Shown: in pieces, positions 6,313 through 13,008 of the stretch
Layout: every line of letters starts with the position of its first letter
Numbering within the stretch: the first letter of the stretch is position 1
From: an uncultured Lachnospiraceae bacterium
GTDB taxonomy: Bacteria; Bacillota; Clostridia; Lachnospirales; Lachnospiraceae
Assembly (NCBI GenBank): GCA_900544445.1
Contig: UQVK01000082.1
Location: 1 to 18,343, forward strand
Length of the DNA: 18,343 nucleotides
Direction of reading: 5' to 3'
Notes under the pieces: model-generated
The model's input: the letters and a program-made list of their open reading frames with translations, nothing else
The model's database searches: none
What the model was told of the DNA's origin: nothing
Translations under genes and position numbers: made by a program

Positions 6313-6819
6313 TCATCCCCTCCAATGCAGCCGATGCAGTTCTCCCTCCAGCAGCATTCCGTCAAAATGGTTCTGCCGCAGCGCTTCGTAAAGAACGATC
6401 GCCACGGAATTGCTCAGGTTCAGAGAACGGATCTCGTCCAGCATGGGAATGCGGATACAGGTCTCCTCATTTTCCACCAGAATCTCCTCCGGGATTCCGG
6501 CGCTTTCCTTGCCGAACATGATGTAATCATCCGGTCCGAAGGCGGCTTCCGTATAGACGCGCTTCGCCTTGGTGGTCGCCATCCAGAGCTTTCTGCCGGG
6601 ATGCAGCCGAAATTCCTGTTCCAGGAAATCCTCATAATTGATATAACGCCGCACGTCCAGCTTATGCCAGTAATCCATGCCGGCCCGTTTGATCTGCTTT
6701 TCATTCAGCTGAAAACCGAGCGGCTCAATCAGATGCAGGGTCGAACCCGTCGCCACGCAGGTTCTTCCGATATTTCCGGTATTTGCCGGAATCTCCGGCT
6801 GATGCAGTACAATGTTCAT
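6313..6819 (-). CDS. trmL: tRNA (cytidine(34)-2'-O)-methyltransferase TrmL
   Basis: TrmL methylates the ribose of wobble base 34 in tRNA-Leu isoacceptors using S-adenosylmethionine. The 168-residue SPOUT protein shows all three family motifs: ANTGNIGRT (12-20), YIMFGKESAGIPEEIL (about 99-114) and IPMLDEIRSLNLSNSVAIVLYEA (from 124), the last two forming the trefoil knot that binds the cofactor. Length is normal. Its ATG overlaps the TGA stop of the upstream aminotransferase by four bases (6816-6819), so translation is probably coupled. It is the last gene of the leftward operon. A strong call. Confidence 0.95.
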   Translation of the reverse strand: MNIVLHQPEIPANTGNIGRTCVATGSTLHLIEPLGFQLNEKQIKRAGMDYWHKLDVRRYINYEDFLEQEFRLHPGRKLWMATTKAKRVYTEAAFGPDDYIMFGKESAGIPEEILVENEETCIRIPMLDEIRSLNLSNSVAIVLYEALRQNHFDGMLLEGELHRLHWRG

Positions 6820-7991
6820 TTCTTCTGTTCTTCTTTCAGACGTTTTACAAAATCAGCCAGGCGTCCGATGGCCAGCTTCAGGTTTTCCAGGGAATAGGCA
6901 TAGGAAATACGGATGTAGCCTTCGCCGCATTCTCCGAACGCAGTTCCCGGCACTACGGCCACCTTTTCCTCCTGCAGAAAGCGGAGAGCGAACTCATCGC
7001 TGGTCAGACCGAACTCTTTGATGCAGGGAAACACGTAGAAGGCGCCGTAGGGCTCAAAGCAGGGAAGTCCCATCTCTTTGAAGGCATGCATCAGATAGCG
7101 GCGTCTCTGGTTATAGGCCTCCCGCATCTCCTGTACATCCCGGTCACCGTTTCTCAGGGCTTCCACCGCCGCATACTGGCTGGTTGTCGGCGCGCACATG
7201 ATGGCAAACTGATGGATTTTCAGCATCTGGTCCAGAATCAGACGCGGTCCGCAGGCATAACCCAGACGCCATCCGGTCATGGCATAGGATTTGGAGAAGC
7301 CATTGATCAGAATGGTTCTTTCCTTCATGCCCGGAATCTGCGCGATGGAAACATGATCCCGTCCATAGGTCAGCTCACTGTATATTTCATCGGAAATCAC
7401 GAAAAGATCCTTTTCCAGAATCACTTCCGCGATTGCTTCCAGATCCTTCCGCTCCATGATCGCCCCCGTCGGGTTGTTGGGGAAGGGAAGGACGAGCACC
7501 TTGGTCTTATCCGTAATGGCGTCGCGGAGCTCCTGCGCCGTCAGACGGAACTGATTTTCCGCCTTCAGATTGATGAATACCGGAACCGCATCCGCCAGGA
7601 CAGCACAGGGTTCATAGGAAACGTAGCTGGGCTGAGGAATCAGCACCTCATCTCCCGGATCGATCATCGCGCGCAGGGCGATATCAATGGCTTCAGACCC
7701 TCCCACCGTGACCAGTACCTCATGGGCGAAATCATACTCCAGATCAAACCGTCTTTTCAGATAGTTGCAGATTTCCACCTTCAGTTCCTTCAAACCGGCA
7801 TTGGAGGTATAGAATGTCCGCCCCTTTTCCAGGGAATAAATGCCCTCGTCCCGGATATGCCAGGGCGTATCAAAATCCGGTTCTCCGACGCCCAGTGAAA
7901 TGGCGTCGTCCATTTCACTGACAATATCAAAAAATTTCCGGATGCCGGAGGGCTTGATGGTTACGATTTTCTCAGACAACGGATTTCTCAT
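6816..7991 (-). CDS. Class I/II PLP-dependent aminotransferase
   Basis: This 391-residue fold-type I aminotransferase transfers an amino group between an amino acid and a 2-oxo acid in the cytoplasm. Landmarks are the N-terminal GEPDFDTP, NNPTG (N173), SDEIYSEL (D201, Y204), the PLP lysine K234 in NGFSKSYAMTGWRLGY, and R361 in GYIRISYA, which should bind the substrate carboxylate. It starts inside the stop of the Lrp/AsnC gene and ends inside the start of trmL, both by ATGA overlaps. The regulator next door suggests amino-acid metabolism. The substrate (aspartate, aromatic or branched-chain) cannot be fixed from sequence. Confidence 0.93.
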   Translation of the reverse strand: MRNPLSEKIVTIKPSGIRKFFDIVSEMDDAISLGVGEPDFDTPWHIRDEGIYSLEKGRTFYTSNAGLKELKVEICNYLKRRFDLEYDFAHEVLVTVGGSEAIDIALRAMIDPGDEVLIPQPSYVSYEPCAVLADAVPVFINLKAENQFRLTAQELRDAITDKTKVLVLPFPNNPTGAIMERKDLEAIAEVILEKDLFVISDEIYSELTYGRDHVSIAQIPGMKERTILINGFSKSYAMTGWRLGYACGPRLILDQMLKIHQFAIMCAPTTSQYAAVEALRNGDRDVQEMREAYNQRRRYLMHAFKEMGLPCFEPYGAFYVFPCIKEFGLTSDEFALRFLQEEKVAVVPGTAFGECGEGYIRISYAYSLENLKLAIGRLADFVKRLKEEQKK

Positions 7992-8479
7992 GGCATGATC
8001 TTCTCCCTTGTATCTTCATATTTTCTGGCCAGAATGGTGCCATGATCCTTATACTTTTTCAGGATGAAATGCGTTGCTGTACTCAGCACGCCGTCCAGCG
8101 TGGACAGTTTCTCCGACACAAAGGAAGAGATCTCCTTCAGATTTCTTCCCTCCAGCGTCACCAGCAGGTCGAAGCCGCCGGAAATCAGATAGACCGCGTT
8201 CACCTCCGGATATTTGTAAATCCGCTCCGCGATGTTGTCAAAGCCCTGTCCTCTCTGGGGCGTCACGCGCACCTCGATCAGCGCGGAGATTTTGTCCAGG
8301 CTGGTTTTATCCCAGTCGATCAGCGTATGATAGCCGCAGATGATCCCTTCTGCCTCCATCGCCGCCAGCTCATTTACCACATCAATCTCTTCCACACCCA
8401 GAATCACCGCCAGCTCCTTCAGATCGATCCGGCTGTTCTTCTCAATAATTCCAAGCAGCTGCTCTCTGAACTCTCTCAT
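7988..8479 (-). CDS. Lrp/AsnC-family transcriptional regulator
   Basis: This is a 163-residue regulator. Residues 3-50 form the winged helix-turn-helix (LLGIIEKNSRIDLKELAVIL is the opening helix pair) and about 64-140 form the RAM ligand-binding domain (LISGGFDLLVTLEG). Lrp/AsnC proteins sense amino acids and often control the adjacent aminotransferase or transport gene. The start at 8479 is supported by AAAGGAT six to eight bases upstream and by family length; a longer reading from 8578 would run into the preceding gene. It overlaps the aminotransferase start by four bases. Confidence 0.92.
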   Translation of the reverse strand: MREFREQLLGIIEKNSRIDLKELAVILGVEEIDVVNELAAMEAEGIICGYHTLIDWDKTSLDKISALIEVRVTPQRGQGFDNIAERIYKYPEVNAVYLISGGFDLLVTLEGRNLKEISSFVSEKLSTLDGVLSTATHFILKKYKDHGTILARKYEDTREKIMP

Positions 8480-8495
8480 ACTTATCCTTTCTTTG

Positions 8496-8509
8496 CGGCC
8501 GAACGGCCG
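8496..8509. repeat. CGGCCG-AA-CGGCCG inverted repeat before the Lrp/AsnC gene
   Basis: Two CGGCCG palindromes separated by two bases lie in the 34-bp gap between the AIR-synthase-like gene and the Lrp/AsnC gene, 17 bases before the latter's start. It could be a short mRNA hairpin that tunes translation or an operator for the regulator. Nothing further supports either. Confidence 0.4.
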
Positions 8510-8513
8510 TATA

Positions 8514-9515
8514 TTATTCACAAATTTTATGGATTTCATCCATCCTGACCGGCCCCAGGAACCGCTTTTCTTCTCCATTTAGAACGATCCGATCATTTCC
8601 GGCTGTGGCTCTTCCCACCACGGCCGCCGGAATGCCTGCCTTTTCCAGGCGCTCGGCCAGGGCGTAACCGTCATCCGCCGCGATCAGCAGGCTTCCGCCG
8701 GAAATCAGCTCATAGGGGTTTAAGTCAAGGTGGTTGCAGATTTCCACCGTTTCCTGGCGGATGGGGATTTTCTTCAGGTCGATTTCCAGTCCGACTCCGG
8801 AACTCTCTCCCATTTTCCAGAATGCGCCGAAGATTCCTCCCTCGGACACATCGGTCATGGCGCAGATCCCGCCTTTGCCAACGCCGGTCTCCACCGCAGC
8901 TGCCGCTTCCGGGAGAACGGACAGGCATTGGTCAAATCCCTTCGCCGCCTCCACCAGATACGCCGGAAAACGGGCCAAAAGCTCCTGTTCCTTTTCCTTC
9001 GCAGCCACTGCCGTTCCCTCCAGTCCGACCCATTTCGTCACCACCAGCTCCGCCCCCGGATGAAGACCTGCCGTTCGTATCGCCTGCCCGGAAGGGGCGC
9101 TGCCCGCCGCTGTAACGGAAAGCGCTGTCCGGTTCACCGCCGAAGTGACCTCCGTATGACCGCCCGCAATCTGGATATTCAATCCGGCACAGACTTGCTC
9201 CGCCTGCCTCATGAGCGCTCTCAGTTCCTCTTCCTCCGCTTCCGGCGGAAGCAGCACCGTCAGCCAGACGGCGGCGGGCCTTCCCCCGCACGCTGCCAGA
9301 TTGTTCACAGCGGTATGGATTCCGTACAGGGCCGCGTCTCGCCCGGTTTTCACCGAAGCGGCCGTGGAAACCAGCAGCTCCTCTCCGGGCGGAAATGACA
9401 GAATGGCGCAGTCCTCCCCTGGTCCTGCGCCGCACAATACTTCTTCTCTCTTTGTTTTCAGCTGTCTGAATACAGAGCGTCTCAGCACGCTCTCCTGTAT
9501 CTTCCCAACGTTCAT
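8514..9515 (-). CDS. AIR synthase / HypE-like ATP-binding family protein
   Basis: This 333-residue protein belongs to the PurM/HypE/ThiL/SelD superfamily, enzymes that activate a carbonyl or thioamide-type group with ATP. Visible motifs are GPGEDCAIL (31-39), AVNNLAACGG (69-78), AGGHTEV (117-123) and AMTDVSEGGIFGAF (219-232), matching the ATP and metal-binding signatures. It is about the size of HypE but ends in KICE, not the PRIC tail whose cysteine HypE needs to make cyanide ligands, and no other hyp gene is nearby. It is probably an uncharacterised relative often labelled 'AIR synthase family'. The ribosome site (GAGTG, four bases from ATG) is weak and no promoter was found upstream. It heads the Lrp-aminotransferase-trmL run. 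Confidence 0.85.
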   Translation of the reverse strand: MNVGKIQESVLRRSVFRQLKTKREEVLCGAGPGEDCAILSFPPGEELLVSTAASVKTGRDAALYGIHTAVNNLAACGGRPAAVWLTVLLPPEAEEEELRALMRQAEQVCAGLNIQIAGGHTEVTSAVNRTALSVTAAGSAPSGQAIRTAGLHPGAELVVTKWVGLEGTAVAAKEKEQELLARFPAYLVEAAKGFDQCLSVLPEAAAAVETGVGKGGICAMTDVSEGGIFGAFWKMGESSGVGLEIDLKKIPIRQETVEICNHLDLNPYELISGGSLLIAADDGYALAERLEKAGIPAAVVGRATAGNDRIVLNGEEKRFLGPVRMDEIHKICE

Positions 9516-9554
9516 TTTTCACTCTGGCGTCTGGCTCTTTTCACTCCGGCAGAG

Positions 9555-9582
9555 AATCCCCGGGCCGTTTTGCCCGGGGATT
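9555..9582. terminator. Strong G+C hairpin downstream of the VanW gene
   Basis: A perfect 11-bp stem (9555-9565 with 9572-9582) closes a 6-base loop in the gap between the VanW gene and the AIR-synthase-like gene, both read leftward. Neither side has a proper T tract, so it is either a weak terminator or an RNA processing/stability element that separates the two transcription units. Confidence 0.5.
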
Positions 9583-9652
9583 TCCCGATTCCCAGCTTGA
9601 AACGCATTGCCGCACAACGCCCTTCTCACTTTTCATTTTTTCGTACCACTGA

Positions 9653-11242
9653 TCACTGTCCCGCCTGCTGTTGTTGCTGTGCAAGCTGTTCATTGTACTG
9701 CTGGATCAGAATTGCCTGCTCCTCCGGCGTCTTTCCTTCCAGAATCGCCGCAAGCGCGGGATCCACTCCCGTGGAGGGCTGAGTCGTCGTGGACTGACCG
9801 TTTGCCAGCGCTGACGCCACGCTCTTCACATGGTCAATGCTTCCGGTGGCAATGGCCGCCTGGAGTTCATTATAGACATTCGCATCGCTTGTGGAGGTTC
9901 CCACAGTCGCCGTTCGCGGCGTCATTTTATAGCTGCTGCTGTTTACCTGCTCCCGGCTGACTTCTTCACCGTCCACTGTCACCACCTTCCACAGTCTGGC
10001 CTTATAACCGGTGTGTGCGGACTGAACATCCACATATCCGACAGGCTGCGAGGAATCCTGATTGATCACCTCCGCACCGGGAGAAATCGTCTCCAGCACC
10101 TCGCTCTCATAGGTAACCTTTCGGTTGGAGTCTCTGGTCTCCACGCCATAGATGGTAAAGGTAATTTTTTTGTTGCTCGTGTATCCTTCAATATAAATCG
10201 GATATTCCGTATTGTTTGTAAAAACAAAATCCTTTCCGGAGGATTCCGCAATTGCCGCATCCATGGAAGGGTCCACATAGTTAACAATCATGGAATGGTT
10301 ATGCCGTTCATCCACCTGCAGCTCAGCAAGCAGAACTGCATTGTACAGAGTGGTGGAAACCTGGCAGATTCCGCCGCCGATGCTGTCCACTACCTGACCG
10401 TTCAGATAGGAACCGGCCATGTAATATCCGTTTTCTTCTGTAAAGGGCGCTACCGCTTCATAGGTAGAGAAACTCTCGCCCGGATAAACCGTGGTTCCGT
10501 TGATCAGTTCACAGCCGTTCGCCACGTTCGCGCTTCTGTCAGGCCCGGACGAGGAATAGCTGGTGGTATAGGTGCCAAGCACATCCTTCACCAGAGCCAG
10601 ATCCTCCGCATTTCCCTGCGGTTCCTCTTCCGTTACCACCAGATCGATGGAGGCGTCTCCGCCCTTCCACTGGGTCGTCAGATATTCATAGACCGCCGTT
10701 TCGGAAGCGCTGTTGTCAATGACAACTCCTGTCTGCCCTTCTTCTATCACAAATTCTCCGTCCACTCTCGTCAGATGGGCATCTACTGCTTCCACATTAT
10801 ATTCGGCGCAGTCGTTTTCAATGAGAGAGGCAATCGCTTCCTGATCAAAGGAAAACTGAATGTCATATACCTTATTTTCATGCTCCAGATCCTTAACGGC
10901 CTTATACCGGGCCACCACGTTTCCGGATTTTCCCAGATTCACCGCTTCGCTCACCAGATTCTGGTTGCTCCAGCTCATTCCCAGCTCAGACGCGGTCGCC
11001 GTTACCGTGTTTCCATCCACCACGTTCAGCGTGATCACGCTGCTTCCCAGAGAATCCACATAGGCCTGAACCGCCTCCTGCGCCTCCGTCTGCGTCATCC
11101 CTGCCAGCGAGATCTCCCCGGCGTACACGCCTTCCATGATCGTGTCGTCCGGTCTGGCCTGTGCCTGTGAGGTGATGCCGGAAGCGACAGGCGCAATTCC
11201 CACAAACAGCAGAAACGCCAGAAAACCAATCCATTTCTTCAT
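9653..11242 (-). CDS. Secreted VanW-family protein with putative peptidoglycan-binding and G5 domains
   Basis: This is a 529-residue exported protein. An N-terminal signal or anchor helix (KKWIGFLAFLLFVGIAPVAS, then QAQA) is followed by a repeat-like region resembling the putative peptidoglycan-binding domain PF12229 (about 55-215) and the VanW domain (about 225-360) with NGTTVYPGESFS, DSIGGGICQVSTTLYNAVL and ERHNHSM. A G5-like domain follows (about 370-440, with RLWKVVTVDGEEVSRE and SSYKMTPR), and then a low-complexity tail ending in a glutamine run. VanW function is unknown but such proteins act at the cell wall; this gene has no other vancomycin-resistance genes beside it. ATG at 11242 gives a clean signal peptide; GTG at 11254 overlaps the GGAG ribosome site. 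It follows a small membrane peptide gene by 22 bp. Confidence 0.9.
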   Translation of the reverse strand: MKKWIGFLAFLLFVGIAPVASGITSQAQARPDDTIMEGVYAGEISLAGMTQTEAQEAVQAYVDSLGSSVITLNVVDGNTVTATASELGMSWSNQNLVSEAVNLGKSGNVVARYKAVKDLEHENKVYDIQFSFDQEAIASLIENDCAEYNVEAVDAHLTRVDGEFVIEEGQTGVVIDNSASETAVYEYLTTQWKGGDASIDLVVTEEEPQGNAEDLALVKDVLGTYTTSYSSSGPDRSANVANGCELINGTTVYPGESFSTYEAVAPFTEENGYYMAGSYLNGQVVDSIGGGICQVSTTLYNAVLLAELQVDERHNHSMIVNYVDPSMDAAIAESSGKDFVFTNNTEYPIYIEGYTSNKKITFTIYGVETRDSNRKVTYESEVLETISPGAEVINQDSSQPVGYVDVQSAHTGYKARLWKVVTVDGEEVSREQVNSSSYKMTPRTATVGTSTSDANVYNELQAAIATGSIDHVKSVASALANGQSTTTQPSTGVDPALAAILEGKTPEEQAILIQQYNEQLAQQQQQAGQ

Positions 11243-11264
11243 AATATAAATCACTCCTCAAACA

Positions 11265-11369
11265 TTACAGCACATACAACAGTGTCGGAATAACCATGGC
11301 CAAAACCAGAATGATGATGATCACCGACGAAATAATTCTTTTCGATTTTTTACTGTAAATATTAAACAT
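11265..11369 (-). CDS. 34-residue single-pass membrane peptide upstream of the VanW gene
   Basis: This frame starts at ATG 11369 with GGAGA five bases upstream and ends 22 bp before the VanW start. The peptide has a basic N-terminus (YSKKSKRI) followed by one hydrophobic helix (SVIIIILVLAMVIPTLLYVL). The near-consensus promoter at 11424-11452 drives it first, so it is very probably translated and co-transcribed with the VanW gene. I recall similar short peptides in front of cell-wall genes in Clostridia but cannot check. The function is unknown; it could be a small partner of the VanW protein or of an export machine. Confidence 0.75.
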   Translation of the reverse strand: MFNIYSKKSKRIISSVIIIILVLAMVIPTLLYVL

Positions 11370-11423
11370 TGCAATCTCCATTTCCAATATATATCAGCTG
11401 TTTTATGGTTCACTTAAAAGCTT

Positions 11424-11452
11424 ATTATATCGGAAAGGGCCCGTTTTTGCAA
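11424..11452 (-). promoter_or_regulatory. Sigma-A promoter for the small peptide-VanW operon
   Basis: On the minus strand TTGCAA (11452-11447), a 17-bp spacer and a perfect TATAAT (11429-11424) predict a start near 11417, about 48 bases before the peptide's ATG. Confidence 0.82.
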
Positions 11453-11486
11453 GAGCGCGCACTGACGTGCCGCATTCCGAAGTGCC

Positions 11487-11515
11487 AAAAAACGCAGGCT
11501 ATTTCTGCGCTTTTT
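11487..11515. terminator. Bidirectional-looking terminator at the end of the exonuclease gene
   Basis: CGCAG (11493-11497) and CTGCG (11505-11509) form a stem flanked by six A on the left and five T on the right, so each strand has a T tail (TTTTTT on the minus strand). It overlaps the TAG stop of the exonuclease gene (11499-11501) and separates it from the VanW operon promoter. Confidence 0.7.
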
Positions 11516-12242
11516 CGGGATTTTCCACAGTTTGCGGCACTTTTCCGTATCTGGCGATGAGCTGATCAGCAAGACGGCTCGCCTCATTTCTGGTCAGCTT
11601 TTCCACATCCACCGAAAGCTGTGTTTGATACAGTGCTACCAGCCTTCTGAGCCTGTCCTTCTGAGAGCGGCTGGCCGGCCCCTCTTTTTTCACGTTGAAA
11701 ATCAGAGGAACCGGGGCAAACGGCTTTTCTTCGTAAAATTTTTCACAGAAAAGCTCGTACAGCGCCGCCGTCGCCTGCGCGTCTCCCAGCGCCCGGTGCG
11801 CCTGATGGGGAATATCGAAATGGCGGCAGAGTTCCCCCAGATTCCGGCTCGGAAGCTCCGGAAGGTACTTTCGGGCCAGCTTCAGGGTATCGATACCGCA
11901 GGCTTCAAAGGAAAGCCCGGCGTTTACCGCCGCCTTTTTCAGAAAGGAAAAATCAAAGAGCAGGCTGTGGCCCACCAGCACATCCTTTCCCAGGAAATCC
12001 AGAAGCTGCGGCAGGATCTGTCCGATTTCCGGCGCATGATCCACCTTTTCCTGGCTGATCCCCGTGATCTGCCGGGTGCGCTCCGTCAGCTCCCTTCCGG
12101 GATTCACCAGGCTCTGCCAGGTCTCTTCCACCTTTCCTTTCCGCACCCGCACCGCGCCGATTTCTATGATTTTATCTGTTTTGGGATGCAGGCCCGTGGT
12201 TTCCAGGTCCACACAGACGTAATCCCTCACCGGACTGTTCAT
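11499..12242 (-). CDS. DnaQ-like (DEDDh) 3'-5' exonuclease
   Basis: This is a 247-residue nuclease. The exonuclease fold fills residues 7-170 with all five catalytic residues: D12 and E14 in CVDLETTG, D97 in GHSLLFDFSFL, H149 and D154 in AHRALGDAQAT. This is the epsilon/PolC-type proofreading fold, here free-standing, so it probably trims single-stranded 3' ends in repair. A C-terminal module of about 50 residues (SQKDRLRRLVAL, then LTRNEASRLADQLIARYG) recurs in clostridial exonucleases of this type; its role is unknown. It starts inside the endonuclease III stop by a four-base overlap, which links the two in repair. Confidence 0.92.
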   Translation of the reverse strand: MNSPVRDYVCVDLETTGLHPKTDKIIEIGAVRVRKGKVEETWQSLVNPGRELTERTRQITGISQEKVDHAPEIGQILPQLLDFLGKDVLVGHSLLFDFSFLKKAAVNAGLSFEACGIDTLKLARKYLPELPSRNLGELCRHFDIPHQAHRALGDAQATAALYELFCEKFYEEKPFAPVPLIFNVKKEGPASRSQKDRLRRLVALYQTQLSVDVEKLTRNEASRLADQLIARYGKVPQTVENPEKAQK

Positions 12243-12898
12243 GGCTTCTTCCCTTCCGCCTTTTTCTTTTTTTCATACCAGGGGCACACTTCTGTCAGAA
12301 AGCATTCTTCGCACTTGGGTTTTTGCGCCCTGCACAGCTGTCTGCCCAGCGTAATGATCTGCATGTTATAGAGAATCCAGTGGTCTTTGGGAAGCACCCG
12401 CATCAGATCCTTCTCCACCTTCACCGGATCTTCCTCCTTCGTGAAGCCCAGACGGTTTGAGATCCGCTTCACATGGGTGTCCACCACGATGCTGGGATCG
12501 TTGTAGATGTTGCCCCGGATCACGTTGGCGGTTTTTCGTCCCACGCCCGCAAGGGAGGTCAGATCCTCCAGCGAGCGGGGTACCTCTCCGCCGAACCGGC
12601 TCACCAGATCCTGGCAGCAGGAAATGATGTTTTTCGCCTTGTTATGGTAAAAGCCCGTGGCGTGAATGTCCTGCTCCAGCTCTTTCAGATCCGCTCTGGC
12701 AAAATCTTCTACGCTTCTGTACTTCTGAAAAAGATCTCTGGTAACAATGTTCACCCTTGCATCGGTACACTGGGCGCTCAAAATGGTGGCAATCAGAAGC
12801 TGCCAGGCATTCTCATGCTCCAGATAGCAGATGTATTCCGTACCATAATGCTCGTCCAGGAGCTGCAGCACTTTCTCAACCCGTTCCTTCTGTCTCAT
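12239..12898 (-). CDS. nth: Endonuclease III (base-excision repair glycosylase/AP lyase)
   Basis: Endonuclease III removes oxidised pyrimidines and cuts the abasic strand. This 219-residue protein has the helix-hairpin-helix LTSLAGVGRKTANVI with catalytic K122, the catalytic D140 in VVDTHVKRI, and the 4Fe-4S cluster cysteines C189, C196, C199 and C205 (spacing 6-2-5). Each falls two residues later than in E. coli Nth, so nothing is missing. A basic tail (KKKKAEGKKP) follows. The ribosome site AAAGGA is rather far from ATG (12 bases). It is coupled to the exonuclease gene downstream by an ATGA overlap. Confidence 0.96.
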   Translation of the reverse strand: MRQKERVEKVLQLLDEHYGTEYICYLEHENAWQLLIATILSAQCTDARVNIVTRDLFQKYRSVEDFARADLKELEQDIHATGFYHNKAKNIISCCQDLVSRFGGEVPRSLEDLTSLAGVGRKTANVIRGNIYNDPSIVVDTHVKRISNRLGFTKEEDPVKVEKDLMRVLPKDHWILYNMQIITLGRQLCRAQKPKCEECFLTEVCPWYEKKKKAEGKKP

Positions 12899-12949
12899 TT
12901 TCGCTTTGGTTCCTTTCTTTATCTCATATCGATTCCCACGCCCGCCGGG

Positions 12950-12996
12950 ACGCCCCTTTCACGGCCTGTCCCTTTCATGGCCGCCCCTTCCATGAC
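12950..12996. repeat. Three imperfect 15-16-bp tandem repeats between the radical SAM and nth genes
   Basis: Copies at 12950-12965, 12966-12981 and 12982-12996 share the pattern CC-CTTTCA-GGC (the third with one base less). On the minus strand they read as GCC(A/G)TGAAAGGG units. They fill about half of the 110-bp gap between the radical SAM stop and the nth start. They may be a slipped-strand duplication; no function is evident. Confidence 0.5.
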
Positions 12997-13008
12997 GAGT
13001 TCTCCCGT

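Noticed and set aside
9830..11170. 446-residue rightward frame inside the VanW gene
   Set aside because: Antisense shadow of a convincing exported protein; no promoter or ribosome site was seen for it.
9653..11242. Vancomycin-resistance meaning of the VanW gene
   Set aside because: VanW-domain proteins are common in Clostridia outside resistance clusters; no vanA/B, vanH, vanX or two-component genes are present.
12919..12993. 24-residue leftward frame between the radical SAM and nth genes
   Set aside because: It has a fair GGGAG site but consists mainly of the tandem repeats, is Gly/Arg-rich, and resembles nothing I know.
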